Shown here: positions 42,768-51,572 of the stretch, piece after piece | How the letters are laid out: each line of letters opens with the position of its first letter | Position numbering within the stretch: the stretch's first letter is position 1 | NCBI RefSeq assembly: GCF_003575965.1 | Contig: NZ_QWJJ01000020.1 | Location: 1-56,154 of the forward strand | Reading direction: 5' to 3' | Length of the DNA: 56,154 nucleotides | From: Pseudooceanicola sediminis | GTDB lineage: Bacteria > Pseudomonadota > Alphaproteobacteria > Rhodobacterales > Rhodobacteraceae | Program-made: the position numbers and the translations under genes | Notes under the pieces: generated by a model | The model's database searches: none | What the model was told of the DNA's origin: nothing | The model's input: the letters and a program-made list of their open reading frames with translations, nothing else

Positions 42768-44936
42768 ATGGCGAAATCTACCCAGAAAGTCACCCTGTCC
42801 CCGTCCCGGGATATCCCCTTCGACAAACTCGTTCTGAGCCAGTCCAACGTCCGGCGCATCAAGGCTGGCATCTCGGTTGAGGAACTGGCCGAAGACATCG
42901 CCCGCCGCGGGTTGCTGCAGAGCCTGAGCGTTCGGCCCGTTCTGGCGGATGATGGATCCGAGACCGGCAAGTTCGAAATCCCCGCTGGTGGTCGGCGCTT
43001 CCAGGCCCTGTCTATCCTCGTGAAGCAGAAGCGTCTGGCCAAGACGACGCCCATTCCCTGCATCGTACGGGATGCCACTTCCGCGATCCTCGCCGAAGAC
43101 GACTCGCTCGCTGAGAACATGCAGCGCGCAGCCCTGCATCCGCTCGATCAGTTCCGCGCCTTCGTTGCTTTGCGGGAGAAGGGTCAAGGCGATGAAGAGA
43201 TCGCGGCCGCTTTCTTCGTCACGCCGCAGGTGGTCAAACAGCGCCTGAAACTCGCCGCCGTGGCCCCTGCCCTGCTCGAGCTCTATGCCGAGGACGAGAT
43301 GACGCTGGAGCAGCTGATGGCCTTTACGGTCAATCCGGATCACGAGCGCCAAGTTCAGGTCTGGGAGGCAATTCGTTCGTCCTGGAATAAAGAGCCCTAT
43401 CAGATCCGGCGCATGTTGACAGAAACCTCGGTGCGGGCCTCTGACCGTCGTGCTGTCTTTGTCGGCGTCGAGGCGTACGAGACGGCTGGTGGCACCATGT
43501 TGCATGACCTCTTTCAGGGCGATGACGGCGGCTGGCTGGAAAACCCTGCCCTGCTCGATCGTCTGGTCAGCGAGAAGCTTCAGGCTGAAGCCGAAGCGAT
43601 TGCGACCGAAGGTTGGAAATGGATCGAGGTCTCGCTCGACCTGCCCTATGGCTATAGCCACGGTTTGCGGCGGCTGAGCGGAGACCCGGCGCCGATGACA
43701 GATGACGAAGGCGCGGCCCATGCCAAGCTGCTTGCCGAGTACCGGGCGCTCGAGGAGGAATACGAGGGCCAGGATGAATTCCCCGAAGAGATCGACGCGC
43801 GTCTTGGCGAGTTGGAAGTCGCGATGGAGAAACTCGATGCCCGGCCGCTGATTTTCGACGCGGAGGAGATCGCACGGGCAGGGGCGTTTGTGACGCTTGA
43901 CCGCTATGGCGAGCTTGCAGTTTATCGGGGCTTCGTGCGGCCTGAGGATGAGCCTCGGGAAGACGCCAATGTCCACAGCGGTGAACTGGCGGCAGACGGG
44001 CAGCGCGCTGAGCTTTCAGCGCCGAACAGCGTAGATGGTATCGGCAATGGCACGGTGATCACTGCTGCCGGTCAAGCCCTCGGCGCGAACGTGCCCGAAG
44101 ACGAGGACGACGGTGCCTTGAAGCCCTTGCCTGAGCGGCTGGTCATGGAGCTGACGGCGCACCGGACATTGGCACTGCGCGAAGCTGTCGGTCGCTCCCC
44201 TGACGTCGCGTTGACGCTTCTGCTCCTGAGGCTCGTCAATGATACCTTCCGGACGTCCAGTTCGGTCGGCAGCTGCCTCGAGGTCTCGGTACGTCACGTC
44301 TACATGTCCGCGCAGGCGAGCGATCTGAAAGACAGCGTGGTGGCCAAGCTGGTGGACGATCGCCACGCGGAGTGGGAGGCCGAGTTGCCGCTCGGCGACG
44401 ATGCCGCGCTCTGGGACTTCCTGACCTCCCTTGATCAAGGGAGCCGGCTGTCGCTGCTCGCGCATTGCCTCAGCTTCGGGATCAACGCGCTCCACGAGAA
44501 GGTGAACCCCTATGGTGCCGGTATCACCGCCAGCGGTTTGACCAAGCGGATGACTCAGTCCGACTTGGTTGCACAGGCGGTCGAACTCGACATGGTCGAG
44601 GCAGGTTGGGAGCCGACTGCCGATACCTACCTGAACCGCGTGCCCAAGGCCCGGATCCTCGAGGCCGTGCGCGAGGCGAAAGGGGAAGGCACTGCCCAAC
44701 TCCTCGATCACCTGAAGAAGGGCGAGATGGCGACTGAAGCCGAGCGTCTGCTGAAAGACAGCGGCTGGTTGCCGGAGGTTCTTCGCCGTCACGATCCGGC
44801 GGTACTGGACGGTGCAGAAGGGCAGGGGGCGTCTGAACCCGTTTCCGACATCGACCAGACCGAGGATGTCGACCTTCCCGCCTTCCTCACCGCTGACCTG
44901 CCGGGTGATGATGCGTCGATGATGGCTGCGGAGTGA
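42768..44936 (+). CDS. Large ParB-domain plasmid protein
   Basis: 722 aa from ATG 42768, preceded by TGGAG and the type-1 leader; an upstream in-frame start at 42702 would place the leader inside the gene. ParB-N is at ~15-130 (DKLVLSQSNVRRIKAGISVE, EDIARRGLLQSLSVRPV, FEIPAGGRRFQALSIL, EDDSLAENMQRAALHPLDQF) with a KorB-like HTH (AAAFFVTPQVVKQRLKLAAV). The remaining ~500 residues are acidic/helical and unassigned. Such proteins are common on large plasmids and may act as global DNA-binding or antirestriction-linked factors; no ParA partner here. Confidence 0.88.
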   Translation: MAKSTQKVTLSPSRDIPFDKLVLSQSNVRRIKAGISVEELAEDIARRGLLQSLSVRPVLADDGSETGKFEIPAGGRRFQALSILVKQKRLAKTTPIPCIVRDATSAILAEDDSLAENMQRAALHPLDQFRAFVALREKGQGDEEIAAAFFVTPQVVKQRLKLAAVAPALLELYAEDEMTLEQLMAFTVNPDHERQVQVWEAIRSSWNKEPYQIRRMLTETSVRASDRRAVFVGVEAYETAGGTMLHDLFQGDDGGWLENPALLDRLVSEKLQAEAEAIATEGWKWIEVSLDLPYGYSHGLRRLSGDPAPMTDDEGAAHAKLLAEYRALEEEYEGQDEFPEEIDARLGELEVAMEKLDARPLIFDAEEIARAGAFVTLDRYGELAVYRGFVRPEDEPREDANVHSGELAADGQRAELSAPNSVDGIGNGTVITAAGQALGANVPEDEDDGALKPLPERLVMELTAHRTLALREAVGRSPDVALTLLLLRLVNDTFRTSSSVGSCLEVSVRHVYMSAQASDLKDSVVAKLVDDRHAEWEAELPLGDDAALWDFLTSLDQGSRLSLLAHCLSFGINALHEKVNPYGAGITASGLTKRMTQSDLVAQAVELDMVEAGWEPTADTYLNRVPKARILEAVREAKGEGTAQLLDHLKKGEMATEAERLLKDSGWLPEVLRRHDPAVLDGAEGQGASEPVSDIDQTEDVDLPAFLTADLPGDDASMMAAE

Positions 44937-44948
44937 TCTGAGTCATCC

Positions 44949-44970
44949 GAGGGCGGGAAAACCCGCCCTC
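44949..44970. terminator. Hairpin terminator after the ParB-like gene
   Basis: GAGGGCGGG-AAAA-CCCGCCCTC, a perfect 9-bp stem, 13 bases past the stop. No long T-run. Confidence 0.7.
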
Positions 44971-45035
44971 AATCTCATAAATCTCAACAATATCAACTAG
45001 ATGAATGAAAAATCACGCATTCAGGATGAGGAATC

Positions 45036-45509
45036 ATGTCTGCAACGACCATTCTCGACACCGCGCCCCTGGGGGCGCTCATTCGCTACACCGACAACAG
45101 TCCGAAACCGCCCGCGCGGTTCACAAAGAAGCTCGCGGCCTGGGAGCGCTCGAACGGCGTCGGCCGTCTTGTCAAGAAGGAGCCACCGCGACCCTATCCG
45201 ACCTGGACTGCGCCGGCGTCGTTCACGCTGCACGAGGGGAATTTCTCTTCGGACGGGGTCATTCTCGTGACGATCATGCGAACGCATTCGGCTGACAGCG
45301 CCTTGACCTTCGAGGTCGCTGAGGAACCACAGCCCGGGCAGGTTCGCGTCCTTTTGGATTTCGGCGGTTGCACGGAGCTGCTCCACCTGGCCGAGTCTGT
45401 CACGGCTGCCGAGCTCTGGATCGCCAAAGAAGGCTATCGCAATGCGCGGCTGGAGATTGTCGGCGAAGAAGGCGCTGCTAGGGCAGGGGGCGCGGAGCTT
45501 GCCGCCTGA
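45036..45509 (+). CDS. Hypothetical plasmid protein
   Basis: 157 aa; GAGGAATC precedes the ATG. Sequence reads as a real protein (SATTILDTAPLGALIRYTDN; VRVLLDFGGCTELLHLAESV; AELWIAKEGYRNARLEIVG) with no membrane segment or known motif. It sits in the maintenance block between the large ParB-like gene and small genes. Unknown function. Confidence 0.65.
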   Translation: MSATTILDTAPLGALIRYTDNSPKPPARFTKKLAAWERSNGVGRLVKKEPPRPYPTWTAPASFTLHEGNFSSDGVILVTIMRTHSADSALTFEVAEEPQPGQVRVLLDFGGCTELLHLAESVTAAELWIAKEGYRNARLEIVGEEGAARAGGAELAA

Positions 45510-45528
45510 GCCTACGTAGAACCCAAGG

Positions 45529-45549
45529 GGCCCGCCAAAGCGCGGGCCT
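45529..45549. terminator. Hairpin after the 157-aa gene
   Basis: GGGGCCCGC-CAAA-GCGCGGGCCTC forms a GC-rich stem 20 bases past the stop. No T-run. Confidence 0.55.
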
Positions 45550-45847
45550 CTCACCCATCACGACCCTGTCCCGCGAGATCGCGGGGCACCATAGGTTCCA
45601 ATCCAACACGGAACTAGATCTGGTACCAAATGTCTGCCGGGAGGCTGGCAGCGATGACATCAGTGGAACATACGGCTCCAGTCAGCGGTCGCACCATCCC
45701 CCGCTCGCCATTCCCTTCCTTGCCCCGAATCCTGTCTTCGAGATCAACCCGCGAGGGGGCGGACTACGGGCGAACCCGTGCCGCCGGGTGGATTCGGACG
45801 AGCCGAACGCACCCGGTGATGTCAGCCAGTCTTCGGGCCTGCGAGGT
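45550..45847. other. Intergenic, no gene supported
   Basis: About 300 bases leading to the leader of the 54-aa gene. An upstream in-frame extension of that gene passes through here, but its composition (Ser/Arg/Pro-rich) and the leader structure argue against translation. Confidence 0.45.
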
Positions 45848-45890
45848 CCTGTCGCGCGGGGGATGGTCCCCCGCCTCCAAGACAGGAGCC
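45848..45890 (+). promoter_or_regulatory. Structured 5' leader, type 2 (copy A)
   Basis: Outer stem CCTGTC (45848-45853) with GACAGG (45881-45886); inner perfect hairpin GGGGGA-TGG-TCCCCC (45858-45872). The 3' strand runs into the Shine-Dalgarno AGGAG, so folding could mask it. Same layout before ssb. Confidence 0.6.
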
Positions 45891-45896
45891 AAACAG

Positions 45897-46061
45897 ATGT
45901 CCCGCAAAGATGCTCACGCCTTCGCCGCCTCCCTCGCCGCCACGCTCATGGTTTCGATCGTCGTCTTCCAGGCCGGGGATGGAACCTATGGCGCTGTCCC
46001 CGCCGATGAGATCGACGGCGACGAGGTCGTGATCGTCTCGGAATACGATCCTTTCGGGTGA
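45897..46061 (+). CDS. 54-aa small protein
   Basis: Starts at ATG 45897, 8 bases after AGGAG at the foot of the type-2 leader. Sequence: a helix with hydrophobic face (HAFAASLAATLMVSIVVFQA) then an acidic tail (DEIDGDEVVIVSEYDPFG). Possibly membrane-associated; no family recognised. Followed by a hairpin (46095-46109). Confidence 0.6.
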   Translation: MSRKDAHAFAASLAATLMVSIVVFQAGDGTYGAVPADEIDGDEVVIVSEYDPFG

Positions 46062-46094
46062 GGCTTCGGCCTCACGTTTCAGACGGCTCGGGTT

Positions 46095-46109
46095 CGGAGC
46101 AAGGCTCCG
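46095..46109. terminator. Hairpin after the 54-aa gene
   Basis: CGGAGC-AAG-GCTCCG with flanking partial pairing and CCTTTC behind it. Confidence 0.45.
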
Positions 46110-46316
46110 ATCCGGGCCTTTCGCCTGTCCACCGTTCCGGCTGACCGGCAAAATGAGCCGACGATGGTCGGCATGCCTTTGCATAAAAACGAGCTCGAGC
46201 GTCAGCCAATCTGGCTTTGCCCAGACATCAGCGGTCAATTGCAGTGCCATGAAGACCGCTTGAATATCGTCAGGGTTCGTCGGAAACTGCGTCGTATTTG
46301 GTTCAGGTCACGTCGC

Positions 46317-47369
46317 ATGCTCTACAAATCATTGATTTCCTTATACGGTTCATCGCTTGCGGGTAGATCGGCTCCTGCTGACGACCTTGTTTGGCACTTT
46401 GCGCCGTCCGAAGATCTGAGGCGCTTTCGCGAGTATGCGCTCGATGCCCTGCAGCAAGCGAAAGTGTACCTGCTCGACCATATGGCTGCAGCCTATGCCG
46501 ATACGCTTCATGACGCAGTCGCCAAGCAGGCTTCGGAAACCGGTCTTCCCGCAATGGCCATTCTGGGTGAGGTAAAGCTCCCTGCCGACGTTGTTTGGGT
46601 CGAATTCGACGATCGAGAGCTGGGTGTCGCGCGCTTTGAACGGGCTTCACCTGTAACGAGACATGACGACAAACCCGTAGGCACTGGTCTACGCGGCTAT
46701 CTCATCGATGATCGTAACAAGGGCCACTTGCGCATCACGATGTTCCATCGCCGCGAGAATTCGCGGGTCGTCGATCCAATCTGCGCTTTGCTCGTGAAGC
46801 GAATTCCGACAGGCGAGTTGAACTACGACAACGTCGAAGTCGAGTTGAGCCGTTCCATGGTCGAATTCCGTGTGCGGAGCGGTGATACGATGGAAATGAT
46901 CAACGGTCGGCGCACGGTGCACCAAGTTGAAACAGGCTACGACCTGTTCATCCCTTACGCGCTCTTTGCGATGCTGGTTTCCCCGGACTTGGGTGGCATC
47001 ATTCCCACGGAAAACGAGACGTTCACAGCCAAGGATGCCAAGACCGCTCGAAAATTCGGGAAGTCCTGGATTCTAGGTGCGCAGAAATCCCATCTTACAA
47101 TCCGCATTGGTCCGCAGGCCGCGGCTCACATGCAGGAGCGGCAGGCTCGCCTTGAGTTCGAGCGTCAGGTCCAGGACGGGCGAAGCGGCCCTGTTCGCCA
47201 TTGGGTGAGCGAACATGAGCGGCGCTATCGCAGCGGTAAAGTTGTGTTGGTGAAGGGGCACCACAGAGGGCAATTGCCTGCGCCTAATCTGCCAACGCGT
47301 GTGATGGGGCCGAAACCCGAGGCAACGATTTTCGAGTTGGACGCAGTTGATCGGTCCGACCCAGACTGA
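46317..47369 (+). CDS. Unknown plasmid protein with weak AcrVA2-like features
   Basis: 350 aa if started at ATG 46317 (MLYKSLISLYGSSLAGR); an upstream start at 46164 (401 aa) is possible but its extra residues are poor. Blocks: LPADVVWVEFDDRELGVARF, GLRGYLIDDRNKGHLRITMF, DLFIPYALFAMLVSPDLGGI and a basic end RHWVSEHERRYRSGKVVLVK-GHHRGQ. This order of an aromatic-rich beta domain, an 'IPYxLFxMLVxPDL' segment and a terminal basic GH-x-R block recalls the AcrVA2 anti-CRISPR group, which has many uncharacterised plasmid relatives. Sequence similarity judged by eye only. Function unknown. Confidence 0.6.
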   Translation: MLYKSLISLYGSSLAGRSAPADDLVWHFAPSEDLRRFREYALDALQQAKVYLLDHMAAAYADTLHDAVAKQASETGLPAMAILGEVKLPADVVWVEFDDRELGVARFERASPVTRHDDKPVGTGLRGYLIDDRNKGHLRITMFHRRENSRVVDPICALLVKRIPTGELNYDNVEVELSRSMVEFRVRSGDTMEMINGRRTVHQVETGYDLFIPYALFAMLVSPDLGGIIPTENETFTAKDAKTARKFGKSWILGAQKSHLTIRIGPQAAAHMQERQARLEFERQVQDGRSGPVRHWVSEHERRYRSGKVVLVKGHHRGQLPAPNLPTRVMGPKPEATIFELDAVDRSDPD

Positions 47370-48076
47370 ACCCGGAGTTTGCCGCGCGGTCATGTCGTCA
47401 GCCGTCAATCTATCGCCGCCACATCGACGAACCCCCGTAGTTTTCGGCCGTGACCTGACCAGGTCGGCGCCAAGAGCTCAGGGAGCCGGAAATCCAACAA
47501 TGTTGGCGCAAAGCGGTATCCGCTCTCCCCGATCAGCTCGGCCAGGAAGTGGCCCATACCATGGCGATGGCTTCCGCCTTCGCGCAACCTTTCGCCATCT
47601 GCCAATCCAAGACCGTGAAGAATGCCCCGGCGACTTCCTTCTGCATTTTCTGTCCGCGTTAAGCGACAACGTCCCGAGATCCCACTCAGCTAGTGGGTGC
47701 GGTCCGTGTCCTGAATATTCCGGTATCGATAGCCTGTCGCGGCAAGGCCCTGCATTTCCCAGCGGGGAAGGGCAGGGGGGCGAGAGCCGGTGATGGACAC
47801 TTGCGCCGCTGGTGGGGAGTTGGGCTTTGGGTCAAACAGTCCCGATTGGCAAGGGGACATGGTCTAGCAAGGGCTCCCCGCATCTCTCTGTCTTCTGGGC
47901 CATCCCTTCGACTGACAATCCCCTAATCCCGTTCGGGCTCTCGCGCGCAACCCCGCGTCAGTCCGGGCCGTGTTGGCCGCCTTTGGCGTCCTGCCCGCTC
48001 CACCCCGGTCCTTTGGGGGTTTCCGGTGTCCATGCTGTCCACCGTGCACGCGTCACCCGACGGGCTTTTTCAGGGT
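47370..48076. other. Long gap, at most one small gene
   Basis: About 700 bases. The best frame is minus-strand 47405-47605 (66 aa, including MGHFLAELIGESGYRFAPTL, LDFRLPELLAPTW), which reads like protein but has no family. Several GC-rich hairpins occur. Otherwise nothing recognised; this is the promoter side of ssb. Confidence 0.4.
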
Positions 48077-48105
48077 CTTGTCGAAGGGACGGTCCCGAAG
48101 ACAGG
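48077..48105 (+). promoter_or_regulatory. Structured 5' leader, type 2 (copy B, ssb)
   Basis: Outer stem CTTGTC (48077-48082) with GACAGG (48100-48105), inner GGGA-CGG-TCCC (48086-48096), 17 bases before the ssb ATG. The first stem has U-G where copy A has C-G. Confidence 0.6.
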
Positions 48106-48122
48106 ACACACAGGAGCTTATC

Positions 48123-48527
48123 ATGCAGAACATCGTCATCCTCGCCGGCAACATCGGTCAGACCCCCGAAGTCCGCACCACCCAGAGCGGCACCAAGATC
48201 ACCAACTTCAGCCTCGCCACCTCGCGCCCCCGCCTCTCGGAAGGCCGTGTGATGCGCGACGAGAACGGCTACCGGGTCATGGACACCGAATGGCACCGCA
48301 TCACCTGCTTCAACGGTCTCGGCAAGACGGTCGCTGAGCATTGCGAAAAGGGCATGAAGGTCCTCGTCCACGGCCGCATCCACTACACCAAGTGGATCGA
48401 CAGCATGGGGAACGACCGCTACGGCTGCGAGATCATTGCCGAGAAGGTCGACTTCCTGAGCCGCCCGAAGTCGGCCGAGAACGAAAACCCCGAACTGGTC
48501 GACCGCGACGATGAGATCCCGTTCTGA
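48123..48527 (+). CDS. ssb: Single-stranded DNA-binding protein
   Basis: 134 aa. OB-fold features: MQNIVILAGNIGQTPEVRTT, TKITNFSLATSRP, DTEWHRITCFNGLGKTVAEH and KGMKVLVHGRIHYTKWIDSM; the C-terminal tail DDEIPF is the partner-binding peptide. AGGAG precedes the ATG by 7 bases. Plasmid-borne SSBs support replication and conjugative entry. Confidence 0.95.
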   Translation: MQNIVILAGNIGQTPEVRTTQSGTKITNFSLATSRPRLSEGRVMRDENGYRVMDTEWHRITCFNGLGKTVAEHCEKGMKVLVHGRIHYTKWIDSMGNDRYGCEIIAEKVDFLSRPKSAENENPELVDRDDEIPF

Positions 48528-48551
48528 GGAACGGGGTCTCCCCCCCTCAGG

Positions 48552-48573
48552 CCCGGCGGGGAAACCCGCCGGG
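48552..48573. terminator. Hairpin after ssb
   Basis: CCCGGCGGG-GAAA-CCCGCCGGG, perfect 9-bp stem with a GNRA loop, no T-run. Confidence 0.6.
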
Positions 48574-48630
48574 TTCGCTGCACTGCTACAATGTAGCTTC
48601 GAGCCCACTTTGGCCGATGATGCAATGCAG

Positions 48631-49704
48631 CTATCTGCCGAGCAGTGCACGCATTAACGGGTTCGTCATGGCAATGTCGGGCATGCTTTCCGGTCGGTAT
48701 GGAATATTGAATTTGATCAGGTCGTCGGACTCGCGCGACGCTTCGACACCAATGCTCTCAGCCATGTCCTCTAAGATATCGCCGATTGCCTCGAAGGCAT
48801 CCAAATTCTTCCATCTCCCAAACTCGTTCCAAAGCGCCTCCTGCATTTCAATCAAGCGTTCGTAGAACGGAGAAAACCACCCAAACTCAGCCTCATCGGT
48901 GAGAGCAGGCGGATGCGTTTCTGGGGTTTCCTGCGCTGCTGCAGCACCCACAAAGTAAGATGAATACTTCAGCAGATCGCCGAGCTTCCCATATACTTCC
49001 CCTACAATCTGCCCAACATCCCCGTGGGTCCGATATGCCTTAATCAGCTCACAGCATTGGCCCCTGGTATCGCCCAACACCTTGACCAAGGTTTCGAGGT
49101 AACCCTCTACGGGATCATCTCCAATGGAGCCGGCGATGCGGCATACAGCATACTCATCCCACGTTGCCAGAATAACCTGCCAGCGCATGTTATCTAGGAT
49201 ATTGCTGTGTGTTTTCTGAAGAAGAAACCCGGGGAACGACTTGTCAAATGCTGCTGTCACCTCCACATGCGCGCATTCGTGTGCAATTAGGTGAAGTGAT
49301 TGCCAAAAGTATTCGGTTTCCTCCCCAGGTCCTTCTAGGATGCTGAGCGCGTAGTTCGCGTTAAGTACTAGATGCGTTTTGATCACACCGTCGCGAATTA
49401 CCGTGGGCGCCATTGCAACACCGATGGCGACACCTTTGGTGGCGGTGAGTGTGTAGGTTGTCTCATATCCACGATCAAGATCAGCCAGTGCTTCGTCGTA
49501 GTCGAAGGCGACCGTCACGCCATCCAGGTTAGTTAGGTCGATGGATTGACTGATGACGCTGAGAACGGAATGCAACTTGTACATCGCCTCCTTGGCGTAG
49601 TCCTCGTCTGGAAACATTCTGGCGGAAAACTGAAGGTCGCTCGGAATCGTAATGCCTTGTGGCAGTTCGTCGGTCTTGCCCTCTTCATCCTGCAACTTGC
49701 TCAC
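48631..49704 (-). CDS. Putative zinc metalloprotease-like protein (HECAH)
   Basis: 357 aa, of lower GC than its neighbours. HECAH at 142-146 (SLHLIAHECAHVEVTAAF) is an HExxH zinc-protease motif, and WDEYAVCRIAG (Glu184) could give the third ligand as in gluzincins. The rest is helical and acidic, ending IAMTNPLMRALLGR. No signal peptide. It is oriented against its neighbours and looks like an acquired cargo gene. Known possibilities include stress- or defence-linked metallopeptidases, but no family was recognised. Confidence 0.65.
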   Translation of the reverse strand: MSKLQDEEGKTDELPQGITIPSDLQFSARMFPDEDYAKEAMYKLHSVLSVISQSIDLTNLDGVTVAFDYDEALADLDRGYETTYTLTATKGVAIGVAMAPTVIRDGVIKTHLVLNANYALSILEGPGEETEYFWQSLHLIAHECAHVEVTAAFDKSFPGFLLQKTHSNILDNMRWQVILATWDEYAVCRIAGSIGDDPVEGYLETLVKVLGDTRGQCCELIKAYRTHGDVGQIVGEVYGKLGDLLKYSSYFVGAAAAQETPETHPPALTDEAEFGWFSPFYERLIEMQEALWNEFGRWKNLDAFEAIGDILEDMAESIGVEASRESDDLIKFNIPYRPESMPDIAMTNPLMRALLGR

Positions 49705-49883
49705 CTTTCACCCCCTAAGTCTGAGATTCCCACGCACATCTAGAGATGGACACATACTGCGCTGGAACAACCGAATCTGGGTAGGAAATTCGGCGATTGC
49801 GCAATCGCAGCGAGCGCCCGCTTCGTCCCGCATTGCCGCCGCTCGTGCCTCTTTTGAAGAGTGAGAGAAAGGCTGATTGCTTT

Positions 49884-49929
49884 CGCGACAGGTTAAAGGC
49901 TGGGAGAGTGGCTCCCGGCGCCTGTCGCG
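49884..49929 (+). promoter_or_regulatory. Structured 5' leader, type 1 (copy B)
   Basis: Outer stem CGCGACAGG (49884-49892) with CCTGTCGCG (49921-49929), inner hairpin GGGAG-AGTGG-CTCCC (49902-49916), plus an upstream GAAAG...CTTTC. The Shine-Dalgarno GGAGG overlaps the end of the stem. Confidence 0.75.
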
Positions 49930-49940
49930 GAGGAATGCCG

Positions 49941-51140
49941 ATGGGCGTTGTGGAAGTTCTGGATCCGGTACAGCCGACGCGGGCTGGTGGCTGGAAGGTG
50001 GATGTGAGCCGGGGTGAGCGGAACGGGCGGGTGTCGTCCGAATGGTTCAACCGGCCCGATGACGAGCGGTATCTGTCGCTCGACGATCTCTGGGCGAGCG
50101 TGAAGGGTCGCTCCGAGCGCAGCCGCAGCCGCGTGGTGCAGACAGCGGACATCCGCGTCGAGGCCGCGCGCGACAGCGCCGAGCGATTGCATCTGGTCCT
50201 GCCGAAGGCGCATGAGCCGGTCGTGCCTACCCATTGGGCGTTTGGCCAGCTTGCCAGCATTGTCGGCGCTCCGGCCTCCTACCTGCGGCAGCTGCCCGCG
50301 CCGCTGGCGGGGATCAACCTGCAGTACGGTCTGACAAACCACCGTGCCGAGCAGGTTAAGACCTTCGAGACTGAGGATGGCCGCACGGAACTGCGCGCCG
50401 TCACCGGTCCCGACTACGGCCGCATCCACGACTTCGAGCTTGTCGAGGCGGTGCAGCGCATCGCGGGCAATGGCACGAGCGATACGCGCTGGAAGGTGCC
50501 GGGTGTGCTGGATTGGTCGACCGGGGTCTACAACCCCGATGTCGAGATCAGCCGCGACACGACCACGCTCTACGCCTCGGACCGCGACGTCTTCCTGTTC
50601 CTCGTCGACGATCGCAATCCGATCGAGGCGGGCAAGCTGGCGGACGGCTCTCCCGACCTCTACTTTCGGGGGTTTTACTGCTGGAACTCCGAGGTTGGGG
50701 CGAAGACCCTCGGTATGGCGAGCTTTTACCTTCGGGCGGTGTGCCAGAACCGCAACCTTTGGGGCGTCGAGGATTTCCAGGAGATCAAAATCCGCCACTC
50801 GAAATACGCGGCCTCGCGCTTCGCCCATGAGGCGGCCCCGGCGCTGACGCGGTTTGCCAACTCCTCGCCGCAGGGGTTCGTGAATGGGATCAGGGCGGCA
50901 CGGCAGCAAGTCGTGGCGCGCAGCGACGAGGACCGCGCGGATTTCCTGCGCAAGCGCGGCTTCTCGAAGGCCGAATCCGGCAAGATCATCGAGAAGGTGC
51001 TGATGGAGGAAGGCCGACCGCCGGAAAGCATCTTCGACTTCGTGCAGGGCATCACGCGGCTCGCGCGAGACAAGACCCAGCAGGATGCCCGCCTTGATAT
51101 GGAAGGGCGCGCCAAGAAGCTCCTCGACCGGGTCGGCTGA
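49941..51140 (+). CDS. DUF932-family protein
   Basis: 399 aa from ATG 49941 (7 bases after GGAGG; the ATG at 49935 is too close). DUF932 character: LPKAHEPVVPTHWAFGQLAS, IVGAPASYLRQLPAPLAGIN, LRAVTGPDYGRIHDFELVEA, YASDRDVFLFLVDDRNPIEA and YFRGFYCWNSEVGAKTLGMA. DUF932 proteins are widespread on plasmids and phages next to radC and antirestriction genes; their biochemical role is not settled. The gene follows a type-1 leader. Confidence 0.9.
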   Translation: MGVVEVLDPVQPTRAGGWKVDVSRGERNGRVSSEWFNRPDDERYLSLDDLWASVKGRSERSRSRVVQTADIRVEAARDSAERLHLVLPKAHEPVVPTHWAFGQLASIVGAPASYLRQLPAPLAGINLQYGLTNHRAEQVKTFETEDGRTELRAVTGPDYGRIHDFELVEAVQRIAGNGTSDTRWKVPGVLDWSTGVYNPDVEISRDTTTLYASDRDVFLFLVDDRNPIEAGKLADGSPDLYFRGFYCWNSEVGAKTLGMASFYLRAVCQNRNLWGVEDFQEIKIRHSKYAASRFAHEAAPALTRFANSSPQGFVNGIRAARQQVVARSDEDRADFLRKRGFSKAESGKIIEKVLMEEGRPPESIFDFVQGITRLARDKTQQDARLDMEGRAKKLLDRVG

Positions 51141-51264
51141 CGCGAAGCCCGGCACAGCGACCGCCTGCATCCGCGGCGGTCGCGTTTTCCTCTTCCACAT
51201 GCACGCCACCGGCCCCGCCCCGAGAGGGAAGGGGCGTCGAGGTGGGTAACTCAGCGAGACCCCC

Positions 51265-51548
51265 ATGACCCCCCAGGAAGAAACCGTCATCCTCGAGGCC
51301 CGAGACATCCTCGGCCGCTATCTCAGCCGAAACCCCGTCATCGACAGCTGGCAGGCGCTTCTTGACTATTGCGCGCTGACGGTGCGCGGGCCGATCGAGC
51401 GGTTCCACGTTCTCTATCTCGACCGCAAGAACTGCATCATCGCCGATGAGCTCTTGTCGATCGGCACGGTCGACCATGTCCCGGTCTATCCGCGCGAGGT
51501 GATCAAACGGGCTCTGATGCTGAACGCCAGCGCCCTGATCCTGGTCCA
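51265..51548 (+). pseudogene. radC: radC, 5' part interrupted by a RIT element
   Basis: The frame encodes EEARDILGRYLSRNPVIDSW, GPIERFHVLYLDRKNCIIAD and YPREVIKRALMLNASALILV-H, the first ~95 residues of a RadC/JAB-domain protein (N-terminal HhH missing, as in plasmid versions). It is cut just before the JAMM motif H-x-H; the remainder resumes at 55153. The open frame continues into the element to 51657 but that part is not RadC. Confidence 0.9.
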
Positions 51549-51572
51549 TTATGTGGCGCGCCACATAATGGA
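51545..51572. repeat. 28-bp perfect palindrome at the RIT left junction
   Basis: Core TTATGTGGCGCGCCACATAA (51549-51568), extended by four matching bases on each side. The half TTATGTGGC recurs within the terminal repeats. Likely a recombinase site or the product of end-joining. Confidence 0.7.
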
